Assembly (NCBI RefSeq): GCF_000239815.1 | Contig: NZ_CAFK01000054.1 | Location: 1 to 49,166, forward strand | DNA length: 49,166 bases | Source: Bradyrhizobium sp. STM 3843 | GTDB lineage: Bacteria > Pseudomonadota > Alphaproteobacteria > Rhizobiales > Xanthobacteraceae | Direction of reading: 5' to 3' | Part shown: positions 32,936 through 41,538 of the stretch, piece by piece | Position numbering within the stretch: the stretch's first letter is position 1 | Layout of the letters: each line of letters starts with the position of its first letter | Notes under the pieces: generated by a model | Database searches by the model: none | The model's input: the letters and a program-made list of their open reading frames with translations, nothing else | Told to the model about the DNA's origin: nothing | Translations under genes and position numbers: made by a program

Positions 32936-33028
32936 AGGCTGCTCCTCGACGCAGATGGATGCTGGGCTTTTCGAGAGCCGCGAGCGTGGGAGGGAAGGAG
33001 CCGGTGAGGCCGGCTCCTTCGGTGATGC

Positions 33029-34699
33029 TCAGTTGCAACGGTTGATGGTGAATCCCTTGCGGTAGTCCGCGAGATGCGCCTCACGCTGATCCGGCGTCAT
33101 CTCCCGCAAGGTGATCAGCGGGCTCTTCAGCACATGGCCGCGGACATCGTCGAGGGTCCACATCTCCTTCTGGTCGAAGCGAAGATGCGGCTGCGCGACG
33201 AGCGTCTTGCCGTCGGTGCGAACGAAGCCGAGATCCTTGATGGCGTCGGCAAGATCCCAGTTGTGGTAGCAGCTTTCCCATTCGCGACGTCCACTGAACC
33301 GTCCCATCGCCGGCGTCGGGCGCCCCTGGTATTCCCCGGCGAACGCCTCGACCGCGGTCCAACGATCGAGCTCATGCGCGAAGGTGTAGAGCTTGCCGTC
33401 GATCTCATCCGTGACCATGTCCTCGCGGATCAGGCAAGGCACCAGGCACGACCAACACCGATGTGGATAGACATAACCGACATCACTGTTGAACAGGATA
33501 TTGGTCTGGCCGCGGTGCGACAGCTTCTCGTACCACTTCCAGAACTCGCCGAACTGGGCGTACCAGCCTGGATATTTATGCTCGAACCATTCGAAATCCT
33601 TGTCGGTCTGGGCCTCGATGCGCCAGAAATTCGCCGACCAGCCGACCGCGAAGAATTGCGCGACCCTGTGGACGTAGTGCTTCTCGGTCAGGCGCTTCCA
33701 GGCGGTCTGCACGTCATCATGATGGATCTTGATGCCGTATTTCTCGAGCGGCAGCATGTAGGTCCGGTAGTAATCCTCGAAGATCCAGCGGTGCCACATC
33801 TCCGCATAGGATTCCTTGTTCTTGTCGCGGTTGGTGGTGCCGTATTCGATGAAAGTTCCGATCGCGGCGTCGACAATCGCATGGTTCTGCCAGAACGCGT
33901 AGCGGAGGTCACGCTCGATCAGGAGATGGTTCTCCGGCTCCTTGAGCATCGACATCAGCATGGAATGACCATTGCCGATATGACGGCTCTCGTCGGACTG
34001 CACCGACAGGAACACGGTCGGCAGCGCATAGTCACCGTTGCGTGCGGCCTCTGACGGCATCGCTACGAACAGCGTGTTGGTGAATGCGGTCTCGGCAACC
34101 ACCGTCAGGTAAATGTTGGCCGATGTGATCGCGTCACCCGTGATGAATCCCTCGCCGAACTGCCGCCCGATCGTGGTCGCGTAGCACTTGCCGAACGCTT
34201 CCTCGGTAATGTCGAAGCCGGCCGGATCGATGTAGTTCTCCATGTACCATTTCTTCAGGTTCATCTGGATGGTCGAGTGGCGGAACTCATCGACCATCTG
34301 CATGGTGAAGCCGGTCCTCAAGTCTTCGCCCGGAGCGAGCCGGCCGACCATCGCCATCGAGCGGGCCGCCGAGATTTCCGGGAACGGGATGATGGCGAGG
34401 AACAGCTTCATCCATTCCACCCATCGCGGCTCGACGTTGCGGAACATGTCGCCGCGGAGCGCTGCATCGAGCGCGCCGTAAACCCGATTATCCTTCTCCT
34501 CCTGCATCGGAAAGTAGGATCGCAGGACCTGCTTCATCGGGTCCTTCGGCGCCTTGGTGATCTTGTAGTCGGTCGGGAAGGTCATCGCCTCCTGGACGTA
34601 GGACGGATTCCATCCGAGATCGGCGATCCGCTTGGCCGCCTCAGCGACGGGAATGCCGCGCTGGGCAGTGATCTTGTTGAGTGTCAAAGTTCCGGACAT
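33029..34699 (-). CDS. mimA: Propane 2-monooxygenase hydroxylase, large (alpha) subunit
   Basis: 556 residues. All six diiron ligands are present and spaced as in methane monooxygenase MmoX: Glu108, Glu138 and His141 (DEFRH), Glu203, Glu237 and His240 (DESRH). The rest matches the MimA/PrmA group that hydroxylates propane at C2 and also oxidises phenol, acetone or small alkenes. First gene of the operon, with AGGAGG before the ATG and a leader of about 300 bases from the sigma-54 promoter. Broad substrate range is family knowledge; propane as physiological substrate is inferred. Confidence 0.95.
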   Translation of the reverse strand: MSGTLTLNKITAQRGIPVAEAAKRIADLGWNPSYVQEAMTFPTDYKITKAPKDPMKQVLRSYFPMQEEKDNRVYGALDAALRGDMFRNVEPRWVEWMKLFLAIIPFPEISAARSMAMVGRLAPGEDLRTGFTMQMVDEFRHSTIQMNLKKWYMENYIDPAGFDITEEAFGKCYATTIGRQFGEGFITGDAITSANIYLTVVAETAFTNTLFVAMPSEAARNGDYALPTVFLSVQSDESRHIGNGHSMLMSMLKEPENHLLIERDLRYAFWQNHAIVDAAIGTFIEYGTTNRDKNKESYAEMWHRWIFEDYYRTYMLPLEKYGIKIHHDDVQTAWKRLTEKHYVHRVAQFFAVGWSANFWRIEAQTDKDFEWFEHKYPGWYAQFGEFWKWYEKLSHRGQTNILFNSDVGYVYPHRCWSCLVPCLIREDMVTDEIDGKLYTFAHELDRWTAVEAFAGEYQGRPTPAMGRFSGRREWESCYHNWDLADAIKDLGFVRTDGKTLVAQPHLRFDQKEMWTLDDVRGHVLKSPLITLREMTPDQREAHLADYRKGFTINRCN

Positions 34700-35016
34700 C
34701 TATTCTTTCCTCCTGCTCACGTCAGAGACCACATCGATATGCCACCCGACAGGAACCTGATCGGACCGGGCGGCGCTTACCCGCGCATCGCGGGCAATGT
34801 TGCGACCGCTCGCGCGGCCGCACGCTGCATATCGGCAAGGGTCTCGGAACGGCGGGCACAGGCTTTGGGATGACTTGCGATCCCCGGAGCCTCGCTGCTC
34901 CTCGATCCCAATCGGTCACCGCCGCTGCTGCGTTCTCTGCCTGGGCGTCCCTTCCCTCGTTCTTGTCGCGACCTGCTGAGATGCGCGGTCGCCGTTTTTC
35001 TCTTGCCCTTGCGTTA

Positions 35017-35032
35017 AGCAACGGACGTGCCA
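35017..35032 (-). promoter_or_regulatory. Sigma-54 (-24/-12) promoter of the mim operon
   Basis: Read on the minus strand: TGGCACG-TCCG-TTGCT, an exact match to the TGGCACR-N4-TTGCW consensus. Transcription should start about 12 bases further on, near 35005, toward mimA. The window carries the matching AcoR-type enhancer-binding activator. Confidence 0.88.
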
Positions 35033-35130
35033 CACCCGCTTCTGAGTTGGTCTTGTTAGTTATCAGCCGAAAGGCCGCAGAACGGATGGTCGTGTGGCGT
35101 GGAAAGGATCGACGTCGCAGCGCCGCGAGA

Positions 35131-35160
35131 CGCAAATTGCGACAACAATCGCAAATTGCG
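35131..35160. promoter_or_regulatory. Tandem activator sites CGCAAATTGCG (two copies)
   Basis: CGCAA-A-TTGCG at 35131-35141 and again at 35150-35160, 19 bp apart, so both face nearly the same side of the helix. They lie about 100-130 bp upstream of the -24 box, the normal place for sigma-54 enhancer sites. Probable binding sites of the AcoR-like activator. Confidence 0.65.
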
Positions 35161-35320
35161 ACTCAGTCTCACACGCATGCGCATCAGCCGCGCCGCACCA
35201 TTTGCAACGCAGCATCGACATATTGGCAAGGAGAGATGAGTGAGGAGCCCTGTCCAATCGGCGTCACAGAACGCTCGCGACCAGAGGCATAAGGCAACTA
35301 CGGAGCGCATCGCGCGCGGC

Positions 35321-35348
35321 CATCGCGGACGTTCCCGCCCGCGATGGA
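35321..35348 (-). terminator. Hairpin downstream of the alcohol dehydrogenase gene
   Basis: CCATCGCG and CGCGATGG arms (8 bp) around a 12-base loop, 15 bases past the dehydrogenase stop. No U run. It could end or protect the upstream transcript before the mim promoter. Confidence 0.4.
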
Positions 35349-35362
35349 TTGGCACGGCGACA

Positions 35363-36415
35363 TCACGGAATCAGAACGGCGCGCCCGTGAATCTTGCCAG
35401 CATTGAGATCATGCAGCGCCTGATTGGCGTCGGCGAGACGATATTCGGTCGTTGCCAGCTTGACGAAGCCGCGATCAGCCAACGCCATCAATTCGGTCAA
35501 CTCCGCCCAGGTGCCGACCAGGTTTCCGATGATGTTTTTCTCGGTGATGACCATGTCAACGGTGGGAACGCGAATGTCTTCGCCATAGCCGACAACATAG
35601 TAGCTGCCCATGGCACGCGTCATCGCGAGTCCCTTGGCGGTGGTGCCTTTCTCGCCGACGAAATCGATCACCGCTTCCGCGCCGTTACGGCCGGTGAGAT
35701 CGAGCACGGCCTCCACCTCGTTGCCGTCGGCTCTGACGAGATGATCGGCGCCGGAGGTCTTGGCGAGCTGGAGCGATGCCTCGGACTTGTCGACGACAAC
35801 GATATCGGCTGCGCACATGGCCTTTAGACATTGAATCGCAATATGACCGAGCCCACCTGCGCCGATCACCACGCAGGTCTCACCCGGCAGCAAATGGCGC
35901 GTCGCCTTTTTCACCGCGCGATACGCGGTCAGGCCAGCGTCCGCATAAGGCGCGACGTCCTTCGGCGAAAGCGTGCGCGGCAACGGCACGATGTTGCGCT
36001 CCGAGGCGCAGAGAAACTCGGCATAGCCGCCGTTGCAGTCAAGACCAGGGAAGCTTCCCGGCCCGTGCATGTCGAAGCCGCGACGGCAGGCCAGGCAGGT
36101 CCCCCCGGTGATCTTTGGATGGACGATCACCGGATCTCCCTTCTTGAGACCCTCGACCTCCTTGCCGACATCTTCGATCCATCCGGCGTTCTCATGCCCC
36201 ATGATCAGCGGCAGCAGCTTGTCTCCAGTCGGATCCATGTGGGGCTTCCACACTCCTTCGACGATATGAAGATCGGTGCGGCACACACCGGCGCCGCCGA
36301 TACGCACGATCACGTCGGTCGATTTGGTCAGCTTCGGATCGGGAACGCGTTCCTCTTGGACCCATCGCTCTCCCGACAATTTCTCATCATACGCTCGCAA
36401 GACTTGGGCTCTCAT
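35363..36415 (-). CDS. Zinc-dependent NAD(P) alcohol dehydrogenase (MDR family)
   Basis: 350 residues. Catalytic zinc ligands are Cys (VCRTDLHIVEG), His-Glu (MGHENAGWIEDVG) and a second Cys (LDCNGGYAEF region, aligned loosely); the cofactor motif is VIGAGGLGHIAIQ. The structural-zinc lobe reads GGTCLACRRGFDMH, with two of the usual four Cys replaced, so that site is probably altered. GGAGG ribosome site. It stands just upstream of the mim promoter and could oxidise 2-propanol or another alcohol from the monooxygenase; homologues are found in propane clusters. It could instead be the end of the operon to its right, 144 bases away. Confidence 0.88.
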   Translation of the reverse strand: MRAQVLRAYDEKLSGERWVQEERVPDPKLTKSTDVIVRIGGAGVCRTDLHIVEGVWKPHMDPTGDKLLPLIMGHENAGWIEDVGKEVEGLKKGDPVIVHPKITGGTCLACRRGFDMHGPGSFPGLDCNGGYAEFLCASERNIVPLPRTLSPKDVAPYADAGLTAYRAVKKATRHLLPGETCVVIGAGGLGHIAIQCLKAMCAADIVVVDKSEASLQLAKTSGADHLVRADGNEVEAVLDLTGRNGAEAVIDFVGEKGTTAKGLAMTRAMGSYYVVGYGEDIRVPTVDMVITEKNIIGNLVGTWAELTELMALADRGFVKLATTEYRLADANQALHDLNAGKIHGRAVLIP

Positions 36416-36559
36416 GTCATCCTCCGTCTAGCCGGCGAGATCTGCGCTCGCCCTGGCGGAGGATGACGTCAGCATTTTTCGTGCCAATGGAGTTCCGATG
36501 CGGCGCAACGGATCGCCGGTGCAATCGAGCGAGCCCTTCGCGACGAGGACGAAAACGGG

Positions 36560-37603
36560 TCAGCCGATCTCCGCACGTAGATTGGCCGCCGCCTCGCACA
36601 TTGCCTTGAGCTTGCCGAACGCCGTTGCGCGCGGCATGTATTTCATTCCGCAATCCGGTGCAGGTATCAAGCGATCGGCCGCCACGTATTTCAACCCGTT
36701 ACGAATGCGGTCCATCACTATCTCGACGCTTTCTATGTTTGGGTCGCCAAGATCCAGCACACCGAGCATGATTTTCTTCGACGAGAGGTCCTGCAGCACG
36801 CCGAGGTCGAGCTTCGGCTGTGCAGCCTCAATCGAGATCTGATCGGCGATGGTATCGTCGAGCTCAGCCAGGAAGGAATAGCCGGCCGGCTTGTTCGATC
36901 CCGGCACGACCGCGGCATAACCGAAGCAAAGGTGCACCACCGTCGGAACGGTGACGCCCTTCAGCGCGCGGTTGATCGCCTTCACGGCATAGCGCCTGGC
37001 GAGCTCCGGATTGTTGCGCACCCAGGGCTCGTCGAGCTGGATCACGTCCGCGCCCGCCTTTTGCAGGTCAAGCGCCTCGGCATTGACGGCCTCCGCGAAG
37101 GCCATCGCGAGCTCTTCGTCGTCCTTGTAGAACTCGTTCTTCGCCTGTTGACTCATGGTGAACGGGCCCGGCAGGGTGATCTTCGCGGCGCGATCGGTGT
37201 TTCTGCGCAGGAACTCCATGTCGCGCAGTTCCACAGGTTGCCTGCGTTTCACTGGCCCCACGACGCGCGGCACAGGGGTCTGGGTGTTGCCGGTGCGCGC
37301 GGTGATCATCGCGGGATTGTCGGCATCGATCCCTTCAAGGGCCGTCGCGAAGCGGTTCGAATAGCTCTCCCGCCGGATCTCGCCATCGGTCACGATGTCG
37401 ATACCGGCGCGCTCCATGTCGCGGATCGCGACGATGGTCGCATCATCTTGCGCCTGCTCCAGATGCTCCGCAGGCAACCGCCACATCGCATGCATGCGCG
37501 TGCGTGGCACCGACTTCGACAGCATGGCGCGGTCCACCAGCCATTCCGGCTGCGGATAGCTGCCGACGACGGTGGTCGGCAGGACATGTGTTGGCAGCGG
37601 CAC
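36560..37603 (-). CDS. MetE C-terminal-domain-type zinc methyl/alkyl transferase
   Basis: 347 residues, equal to the catalytic barrel of cobalamin-independent methionine synthase without its N-terminal domain. The zinc ligands are all kept: His224 and Cys226 (VVHLCFGYA), Glu259 and Cys318 (PAPDCGMKY). GTG start with AGGAG six bases upstream. Single-domain MetE homologues include core methionine synthases and epoxyalkane:coenzyme M transferase. Its place in a catabolic operon with an FAH hydrolase and an ABC importer argues against simple methionine synthesis; it may demethylate or alkyl-transfer the imported substrate. Function unresolved. Confidence 0.85.
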   Translation of the reverse strand: MPLPTHVLPTTVVGSYPQPEWLVDRAMLSKSVPRTRMHAMWRLPAEHLEQAQDDATIVAIRDMERAGIDIVTDGEIRRESYSNRFATALEGIDADNPAMITARTGNTQTPVPRVVGPVKRRQPVELRDMEFLRRNTDRAAKITLPGPFTMSQQAKNEFYKDDEELAMAFAEAVNAEALDLQKAGADVIQLDEPWVRNNPELARRYAVKAINRALKGVTVPTVVHLCFGYAAVVPGSNKPAGYSFLAELDDTIADQISIEAAQPKLDLGVLQDLSSKKIMLGVLDLGDPNIESVEIVMDRIRNGLKYVAADRLIPAPDCGMKYMPRATAFGKLKAMCEAAANLRAEIG

Positions 37604-37636
37604 GAGAGGTCTCCTTATACTTGGTGAAGGCGGTAC

Positions 37637-38503
37637 TCAGGCCGCGCGGGTGGCAGCGCCGGGCGCCTCGTCCTTCACCGGATTGCGCAAAATACCGATC
37701 CCGGAAATCTCGATCTCGACGACGTCGCCGCCTTTCATCCACAGCGGCGGATTGCGATAGGCCCCGACGCCGCCGGTCGTGCCAGTGACGATCACGTCAC
37801 CGGGCACGAGCTCGGTGAATGTCGAGCAATAGGCGATCAATGCCGGCACATCGAAGACGAGATCCGAGATCGGCGCCTTCTGCACCTCGACGCCGTTGAG
37901 CCGAGTGATCAGCGTCTGCTTGCTGATGTCGGTCAATTCGTCCGTGGTGACCATCCAGGGCCCGAAGCCGCCTGTGCCGACGAAGTTCTTCCCGGGCGCG
38001 AATTGTGAGGTATGCCGCTGCCAGTCGCGGATGCTGCCGTCATTGTAGCAGGCGTAGCCGGCGATATGACTGAAGGCCGTCTCACGTGGAATGCGGCGGC
38101 CGCCCGCGCCGATGACGACCGCCATCTCGCCTTCATAGTCGAACCGCTCGGATTCCAGCGGGCGGATCAGGGGCTGCCCGCTGCCGACCTGGCTGTTGGC
38201 AAAGCGGGTGAAGATCATCGGGTGCGGCGGCGTGGGATGGCCGCTCTCGGCCAGATGTGTCGCGTAGTTGACGCCGATGCAGAGGATCTTGTCCGGGTTA
38301 GGAACGGTCGGCAGCAAAGTCAGCTCATCGAGCGCATAGTCAGGCTGCTGGTCCACGAGCGTCTTCAGTTCGTCGACCGAAGATTTCGTGAGCAGATCCT
38401 TCAATGTCGGGACCTTGAGGCGCTTGCCCGCATCGATCACGCCCCGGTCGGTGACGATGCCGTAGCTCGCTGTGCCAGCGTGGGTGAAGCTCGCGATTTT
38501 CAT
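37637..38503 (-). CDS. Fumarylacetoacetate hydrolase family protein (second copy)
   Basis: 288 residues. FAH signature: CIGVNYATHLAESGH, acidic metal motif DYEGEMAVVIG, and VTGTTGGVGAYRNPP at the end. Clearly diverged from the copy at 1306-2214, so a separate pathway is likely. Its ATG overlaps the stop of the deacetylase-fold gene by 4 bp. Probably a C-C hydrolase, isomerase or oxaloacetate-decarboxylase-like enzyme; these cannot be separated by sequence alone. Confidence 0.9.
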   Translation of the reverse strand: MKIASFTHAGTASYGIVTDRGVIDAGKRLKVPTLKDLLTKSSVDELKTLVDQQPDYALDELTLLPTVPNPDKILCIGVNYATHLAESGHPTPPHPMIFTRFANSQVGSGQPLIRPLESERFDYEGEMAVVIGAGGRRIPRETAFSHIAGYACYNDGSIRDWQRHTSQFAPGKNFVGTGGFGPWMVTTDELTDISKQTLITRLNGVEVQKAPISDLVFDVPALIAYCSTFTELVPGDVIVTGTTGGVGAYRNPPLWMKGGDVVEIEISGIGILRNPVKDEAPGAATRAA

Positions 38504-39165
38504 GGCCGGTTACTCTCTTCAATGCAGGAAACGTAATCTTGAATTGGGAGTGCGATCGCGCCGTTGCGGATCGGAACGCATTGCGGCGGAAAGTCCTGCC
38601 GGAAGCGCGCGCCATTCGCCTCAGCGCGATCGAGAAAGCGCTCCAGATGGTCCATGGCGCCCGTGGGCAGATCGTGCAACACCAGCAATGTCCACGGCTG
38701 CCGGCTGCACTGGTCGAGCGCACGCTCGGTCCATCCATCCGGATCGTCCCAGTCACGTGGAATCGCGTTCCAGAGCACGCAACTATGCGCGTTGCGCACG
38801 AGATGATCGACCACGGACGGCTTCAACAGCCGCGCATCGAGATTGCCGCCGCCACCAAATGGCCGGAACCAGCGTTGCGGATGCGCGAGATCGCCGATCG
38901 CAGCCTGTGTGCGGCCGATTTCGTCCGTTGCCGCATCGCGGTCCGGCTGCTCGCCGAGCGGAATGCTATGCTTGAAAGTATGATTGCCGATCCAATGGCC
39001 CTCCCCGTGCGCACGAACTGCAAGGGCGCGTCGCTCCGGATCGGCAAGCTTCTCGCCAATGACGAAGAAGGTGGTCTTGAGCCCGCGTGCGCCGAGGATA
39101 TCGAGCACGCGCGGTGTCACAACAGGATCAGGGCCGTTGTCGAAGGTCAGGGTCAGATCGTACAC
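38500..39165 (-). CDS. Polysaccharide deacetylase (NodB-fold) family hydrolase
   Basis: 221 residues, one NodB-homology domain. Motif 1 is TFDNGPDP: the catalytic Asp9 is kept but the usual second Asp, a metal ligand, is Asn10. Motif 2 His62 and His66 (NHTFKH) is intact, motif 3 is WFRPFGGGG and motif 5 is LVLHD. No signal peptide, so it works in the cytosol. Start GTG 39165 with GAGG nine bases upstream. Cytosolic relatives include allantoinase PuuE and cyclic imide hydrolases, a better fit here than sugar deacetylation because it sits between an importer and an FAH-family gene. Confidence 0.85.
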   Translation of the reverse strand: MYDLTLTFDNGPDPVVTPRVLDILGARGLKTTFFVIGEKLADPERRALAVRAHGEGHWIGNHTFKHSIPLGEQPDRDAATDEIGRTQAAIGDLAHPQRWFRPFGGGGNLDARLLKPSVVDHLVRNAHSCVLWNAIPRDWDDPDGWTERALDQCSRQPWTLLVLHDLPTGAMDHLERFLDRAEANGARFRQDFPPQCVPIRNGAIALPIQDYVSCIEESNRP

Positions 39166-39174
39166 GCTGATACC

Positions 39175-39984
39175 TCAAGTCGCCGGCTGCATCACGCCTG
39201 ACGAGACGTCGTCAGCAGCCTGACCGGCGCGCGTGCCGGTCTGCCAGATTGCCGCCTTGCGCTCGATCCACCGGATCGCGGCATTGAAGGCGATCGCCAT
39301 GAACAGCACGAGAAGAACGCCGGCAAACACGTGCGGGCTGTCGAGGATCGTACGATAGCGCGAGATCAGATAGCCGATGCCGGCAGAGGAGATCAGCATC
39401 TCCGAGACGACGACGCCCACGATCACCAGCGCGCCGCCGACGCGCAGACCTGATAGCACCGTCGGTATCGCGGCCGGGATGATGACGCGGACCAGCCGCT
39501 GGCTCAGCGTTGCGCCCATGCTGCGCGCCGCAAGCAGGAGCTGCGGATCGATGGTCTGGATGCCGGCGGCCGTCGCGAGCATCGTCGGCAGGAAGCCGTA
39601 GATCGAGGCGAACGCGATCTTGGATTCGGATCCGATACCGAGCCACACCGTGAAGACGGGATAGAGGATCACGAGCGGTACCGCATAGAGGCTGGACACC
39701 ATCGGCATGATCAGGATGCGCGGGCGCGGCAGGCTGCCCACGATGGCACCGAGAAGAATGCCGCCGCCGCAGGCGAACGCCATGGAGACCAGGACTTCAT
39801 AGAGCGTTACGACAAGCGCATGACCGTATTCAGCAGCCTCCGTCCATCCGGCCATCAGCGTCGCCGACAGCGGCGGCAGGAACAGCTCGGGAATGAGACC
39901 GGTTCGCGGCAGAAGCTCCCACAGCGCAATCAGGCCGATCACGATCAGATGTCGCAGCGTCTTCGCACTTAGCCTCATGCTCAT
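39175..39984 (-). CDS. ABC transporter permease (SsuC/TauC type)
   Basis: About 269 residues, six hydrophobic spans. The EAA loop is present (EIL-type: ARSMGATLSQRLVRVIIPAAIPTVLSGLRVG). Start ATG 39984 or 39978, both close to GAGGCGGAG. Second of two permeases in this importer, so the channel is probably a heterodimer. Lies 7 bases after the ATPase stop. Confidence 0.92.
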   Translation of the reverse strand: MSMRLSAKTLRHLIVIGLIALWELLPRTGLIPELFLPPLSATLMAGWTEAAEYGHALVVTLYEVLVSMAFACGGGILLGAIVGSLPRPRILIMPMVSSLYAVPLVILYPVFTVWLGIGSESKIAFASIYGFLPTMLATAAGIQTIDPQLLLAARSMGATLSQRLVRVIIPAAIPTVLSGLRVGGALVIVGVVVSEMLISSAGIGYLISRYRTILDSPHVFAGVLLVLFMAIAFNAAIRWIERKAAIWQTGTRAGQAADDVSSGVMQPAT

Positions 39985-39991
39985 CTCCGCC

Positions 39992-40813
39992 TCACGCCGA
40001 TTTGCGGATGTGGCGCCAGATGCGATCGCGCAGCGCGCCGAAGGCGTCGCCACTGAGCATGTCGTAAGTGCGCGGCCGCGGCAACTGGACCTGGAGATGA
40101 TCGACGATGCGACCGGGCCGCGCCGACATCACGATCACCTCGTCGGCGAGATAGACAGCTTCGGTAAGGCTATGCGTGACGAAGACGACCGTTTTGCCGG
40201 TCGCCGCCCAGATGCGCAGGAGTTCGTCACCCATGGTCATGCGCGTCTGCTCATCGAGTGCTGCGAACGGCTCGTCCATCAGCAGCACCGGCGGGTCCTG
40301 GACCAGCCCCCGCGCGATCGAAACGCGCTGCTTCATGCCACCGGACAATTCGTGTGGATGGCGCCTGCCGAAGCCATCGAGGCCAACCAACTTCAGCGCG
40401 TCCTGTGCCCTGGCCCGGCGTTCGGCCTTGGGCACGCCACGCAATGCCAGCGGAAACTCCACATTTTCTTCCGCCGTCAGCCATGGAAACAGGCTGGGCT
40501 CCTGGAACACAACGCCGACCCTGTCCGGGTCCGGCTGCGGCATCGGCGCGCCACTGACGGTGATCGTGCCTGAGGTCTGCTGACGAAGCCCTGCCATCAT
40601 CATCAGAAGTGTCGACTTGCCGCAACCGCTTGGGCCGACCAGCACGGCGAAACGTCCCGGCTTGATCTCGAGCGAGACGTCCTCAAGCGCGACGACGTCC
40701 TGGGACCGGGTCTTGAAGACCTGGCCGACATTCTTCACCTCGATCGCGCCGGCGCGGCCGGGAGGCTTCAACGGCGTCACTTTCGCCAATGGCTGCATCG
40801 CGTTTCTACCCAT
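39992..40813 (-). CDS. ABC transporter ATP-binding protein (SsuB/TauB type)
   Basis: 273 residues with Walker A GPSGCGKST, Q-loop FQEPSLFPW, signature LSGGMKQR, Walker B VLLMDEPF and the H-loop VTHS. The family serves nitrate/sulfonate/taurine/thiamine-precursor importers. ATG 40813 lies inside the end of the upstream permease gene; ATG 40798 is the alternative. Energises import of the unknown ligand bound by the substrate-binding protein two genes upstream. Confidence 0.94.
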   Translation of the reverse strand: MGRNAMQPLAKVTPLKPPGRAGAIEVKNVGQVFKTRSQDVVALEDVSLEIKPGRFAVLVGPSGCGKSTLLMMMAGLRQQTSGTITVSGAPMPQPDPDRVGVVFQEPSLFPWLTAEENVEFPLALRGVPKAERRARAQDALKLVGLDGFGRRHPHELSGGMKQRVSIARGLVQDPPVLLMDEPFAALDEQTRMTMGDELLRIWAATGKTVVFVTHSLTEAVYLADEVIVMSARPGRIVDHLQVQLPRPRTYDMLSGDAFGALRDRIWRHIRKSA

Positions 40814-41538
40814 CTGACAAGCTCGTTGAAGGTCATGGCGATCGCGGCGACCATGACGACCCCGGCGAGGAGCTGCTTCATCTGGAAGTTCTCGCCCCAG
40901 GTCGCGATCTGGTGGCCGATGCCGTCGCGCGAGGCGTACATCTCGGCGAGGATCACGCCGGTGAGATTGAAGATCATCGAGATCCGCAACGCTTCGAGCA
41001 GAACCGGGAGCATACTCGGCAGATAGACCCGGAACGCAGTCTGCATCGGCGTGGCGCCATAGGAGCGCGCGACTGTGAGATGCTCGACCTTGATGGACTC
41101 CACGGCAGTCGTGGTCGACATGATCACGATGAAGATGGTGGAGAAGAAGCCGAAACCGACCTTCTCGGCAAAACCGACCCCAAACACCAGGATGAACATC
41201 GGCAGAAAGATCGACTTCGGGATGCTGAAGGCGAAAAACAGCAGGGGCTTGGCCACCTCAGCGAAATAGCGATTCTCCGCAACCAGGAAACCGATCACCG
41301 CCCCGAAGGGAACTGCCAGCGCGAACGCGGCCAGGACTTCGGTCGCGGTCACCATCAGATCCTTCTGCACGGAAGAGCGCCGGAGGAGTTCGACGAGCGT
41401 TGCGCAGGTGTCGGAGGCCGACGGCAGCAGACGCGGATTGACGATGCCGGTGCGGGACAACACCTCCCACAGCCCCAGGACCGCGATCACGATCGCGATC
41501 CTGGCAAGGATGATGGCGAGCCTGTTCTGCATGTTCAC
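40777..41538 (-). CDS. ABC transporter permease (SsuC/TauC type)
   Basis: 253 residues, six spans, EAA loop VARSYGATPMQTAFRVYLPSMLPVLLEALR. Start overlaps the substrate-binding protein stop as ATGA, and its end overlaps the ATPase gene start. Clearly related to but different from the second permease. Confidence 0.93.
   Translation of the reverse strand: MNMQNRLAIILARIAIVIAVLGLWEVLSRTGIVNPRLLPSASDTCATLVELLRRSSVQKDLMVTATEVLAAFALAVPFGAVIGFLVAENRYFAEVAKPLLFFAFSIPKSIFLPMFILVFGVGFAEKVGFGFFSTIFIVIMSTTTAVESIKVEHLTVARSYGATPMQTAFRVYLPSMLPVLLEALRISMIFNLTGVILAEMYASRDGIGHQIATWGENFQMKQLLAGVVMVAAIAMTFNELVRWVETRCSHWRK

Larger units (their letters stand above)
34700..35362 (-). promoter_or_regulatory. 660-bp control region and long leader of the mim operon
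   Basis: Contains no convincing gene. From right to left it holds a hairpin after the alcohol dehydrogenase gene, two tandem activator-type palindromes, a consensus -24/-12 promoter, and then about 300 bases of untranslated leader. Within the leader, CCCGCG-CAT-CGCGGG (34780-34794) forms a perfect six-pair hairpin about 80 bases before the mimA ATG. Confidence 0.7.

Noticed and set aside
34722..35135. 137-codon minus-strand frame in the mimA leader
   Set aside because: Arg/Pro-rich, covers the sigma-54 promoter and leader, and lacks a start signal.
35350..35356. TGGCACG on the plus strand as a second -24 box
   Set aside because: The matching -12 position reads CATCA, not TTGCW, and it would point into the alcohol dehydrogenase end.
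36560..37603. Plain methionine synthase (metE) call
   Set aside because: Lacks the N-terminal half of MetE and sits in a catabolic operon; kept as a family-level call only.
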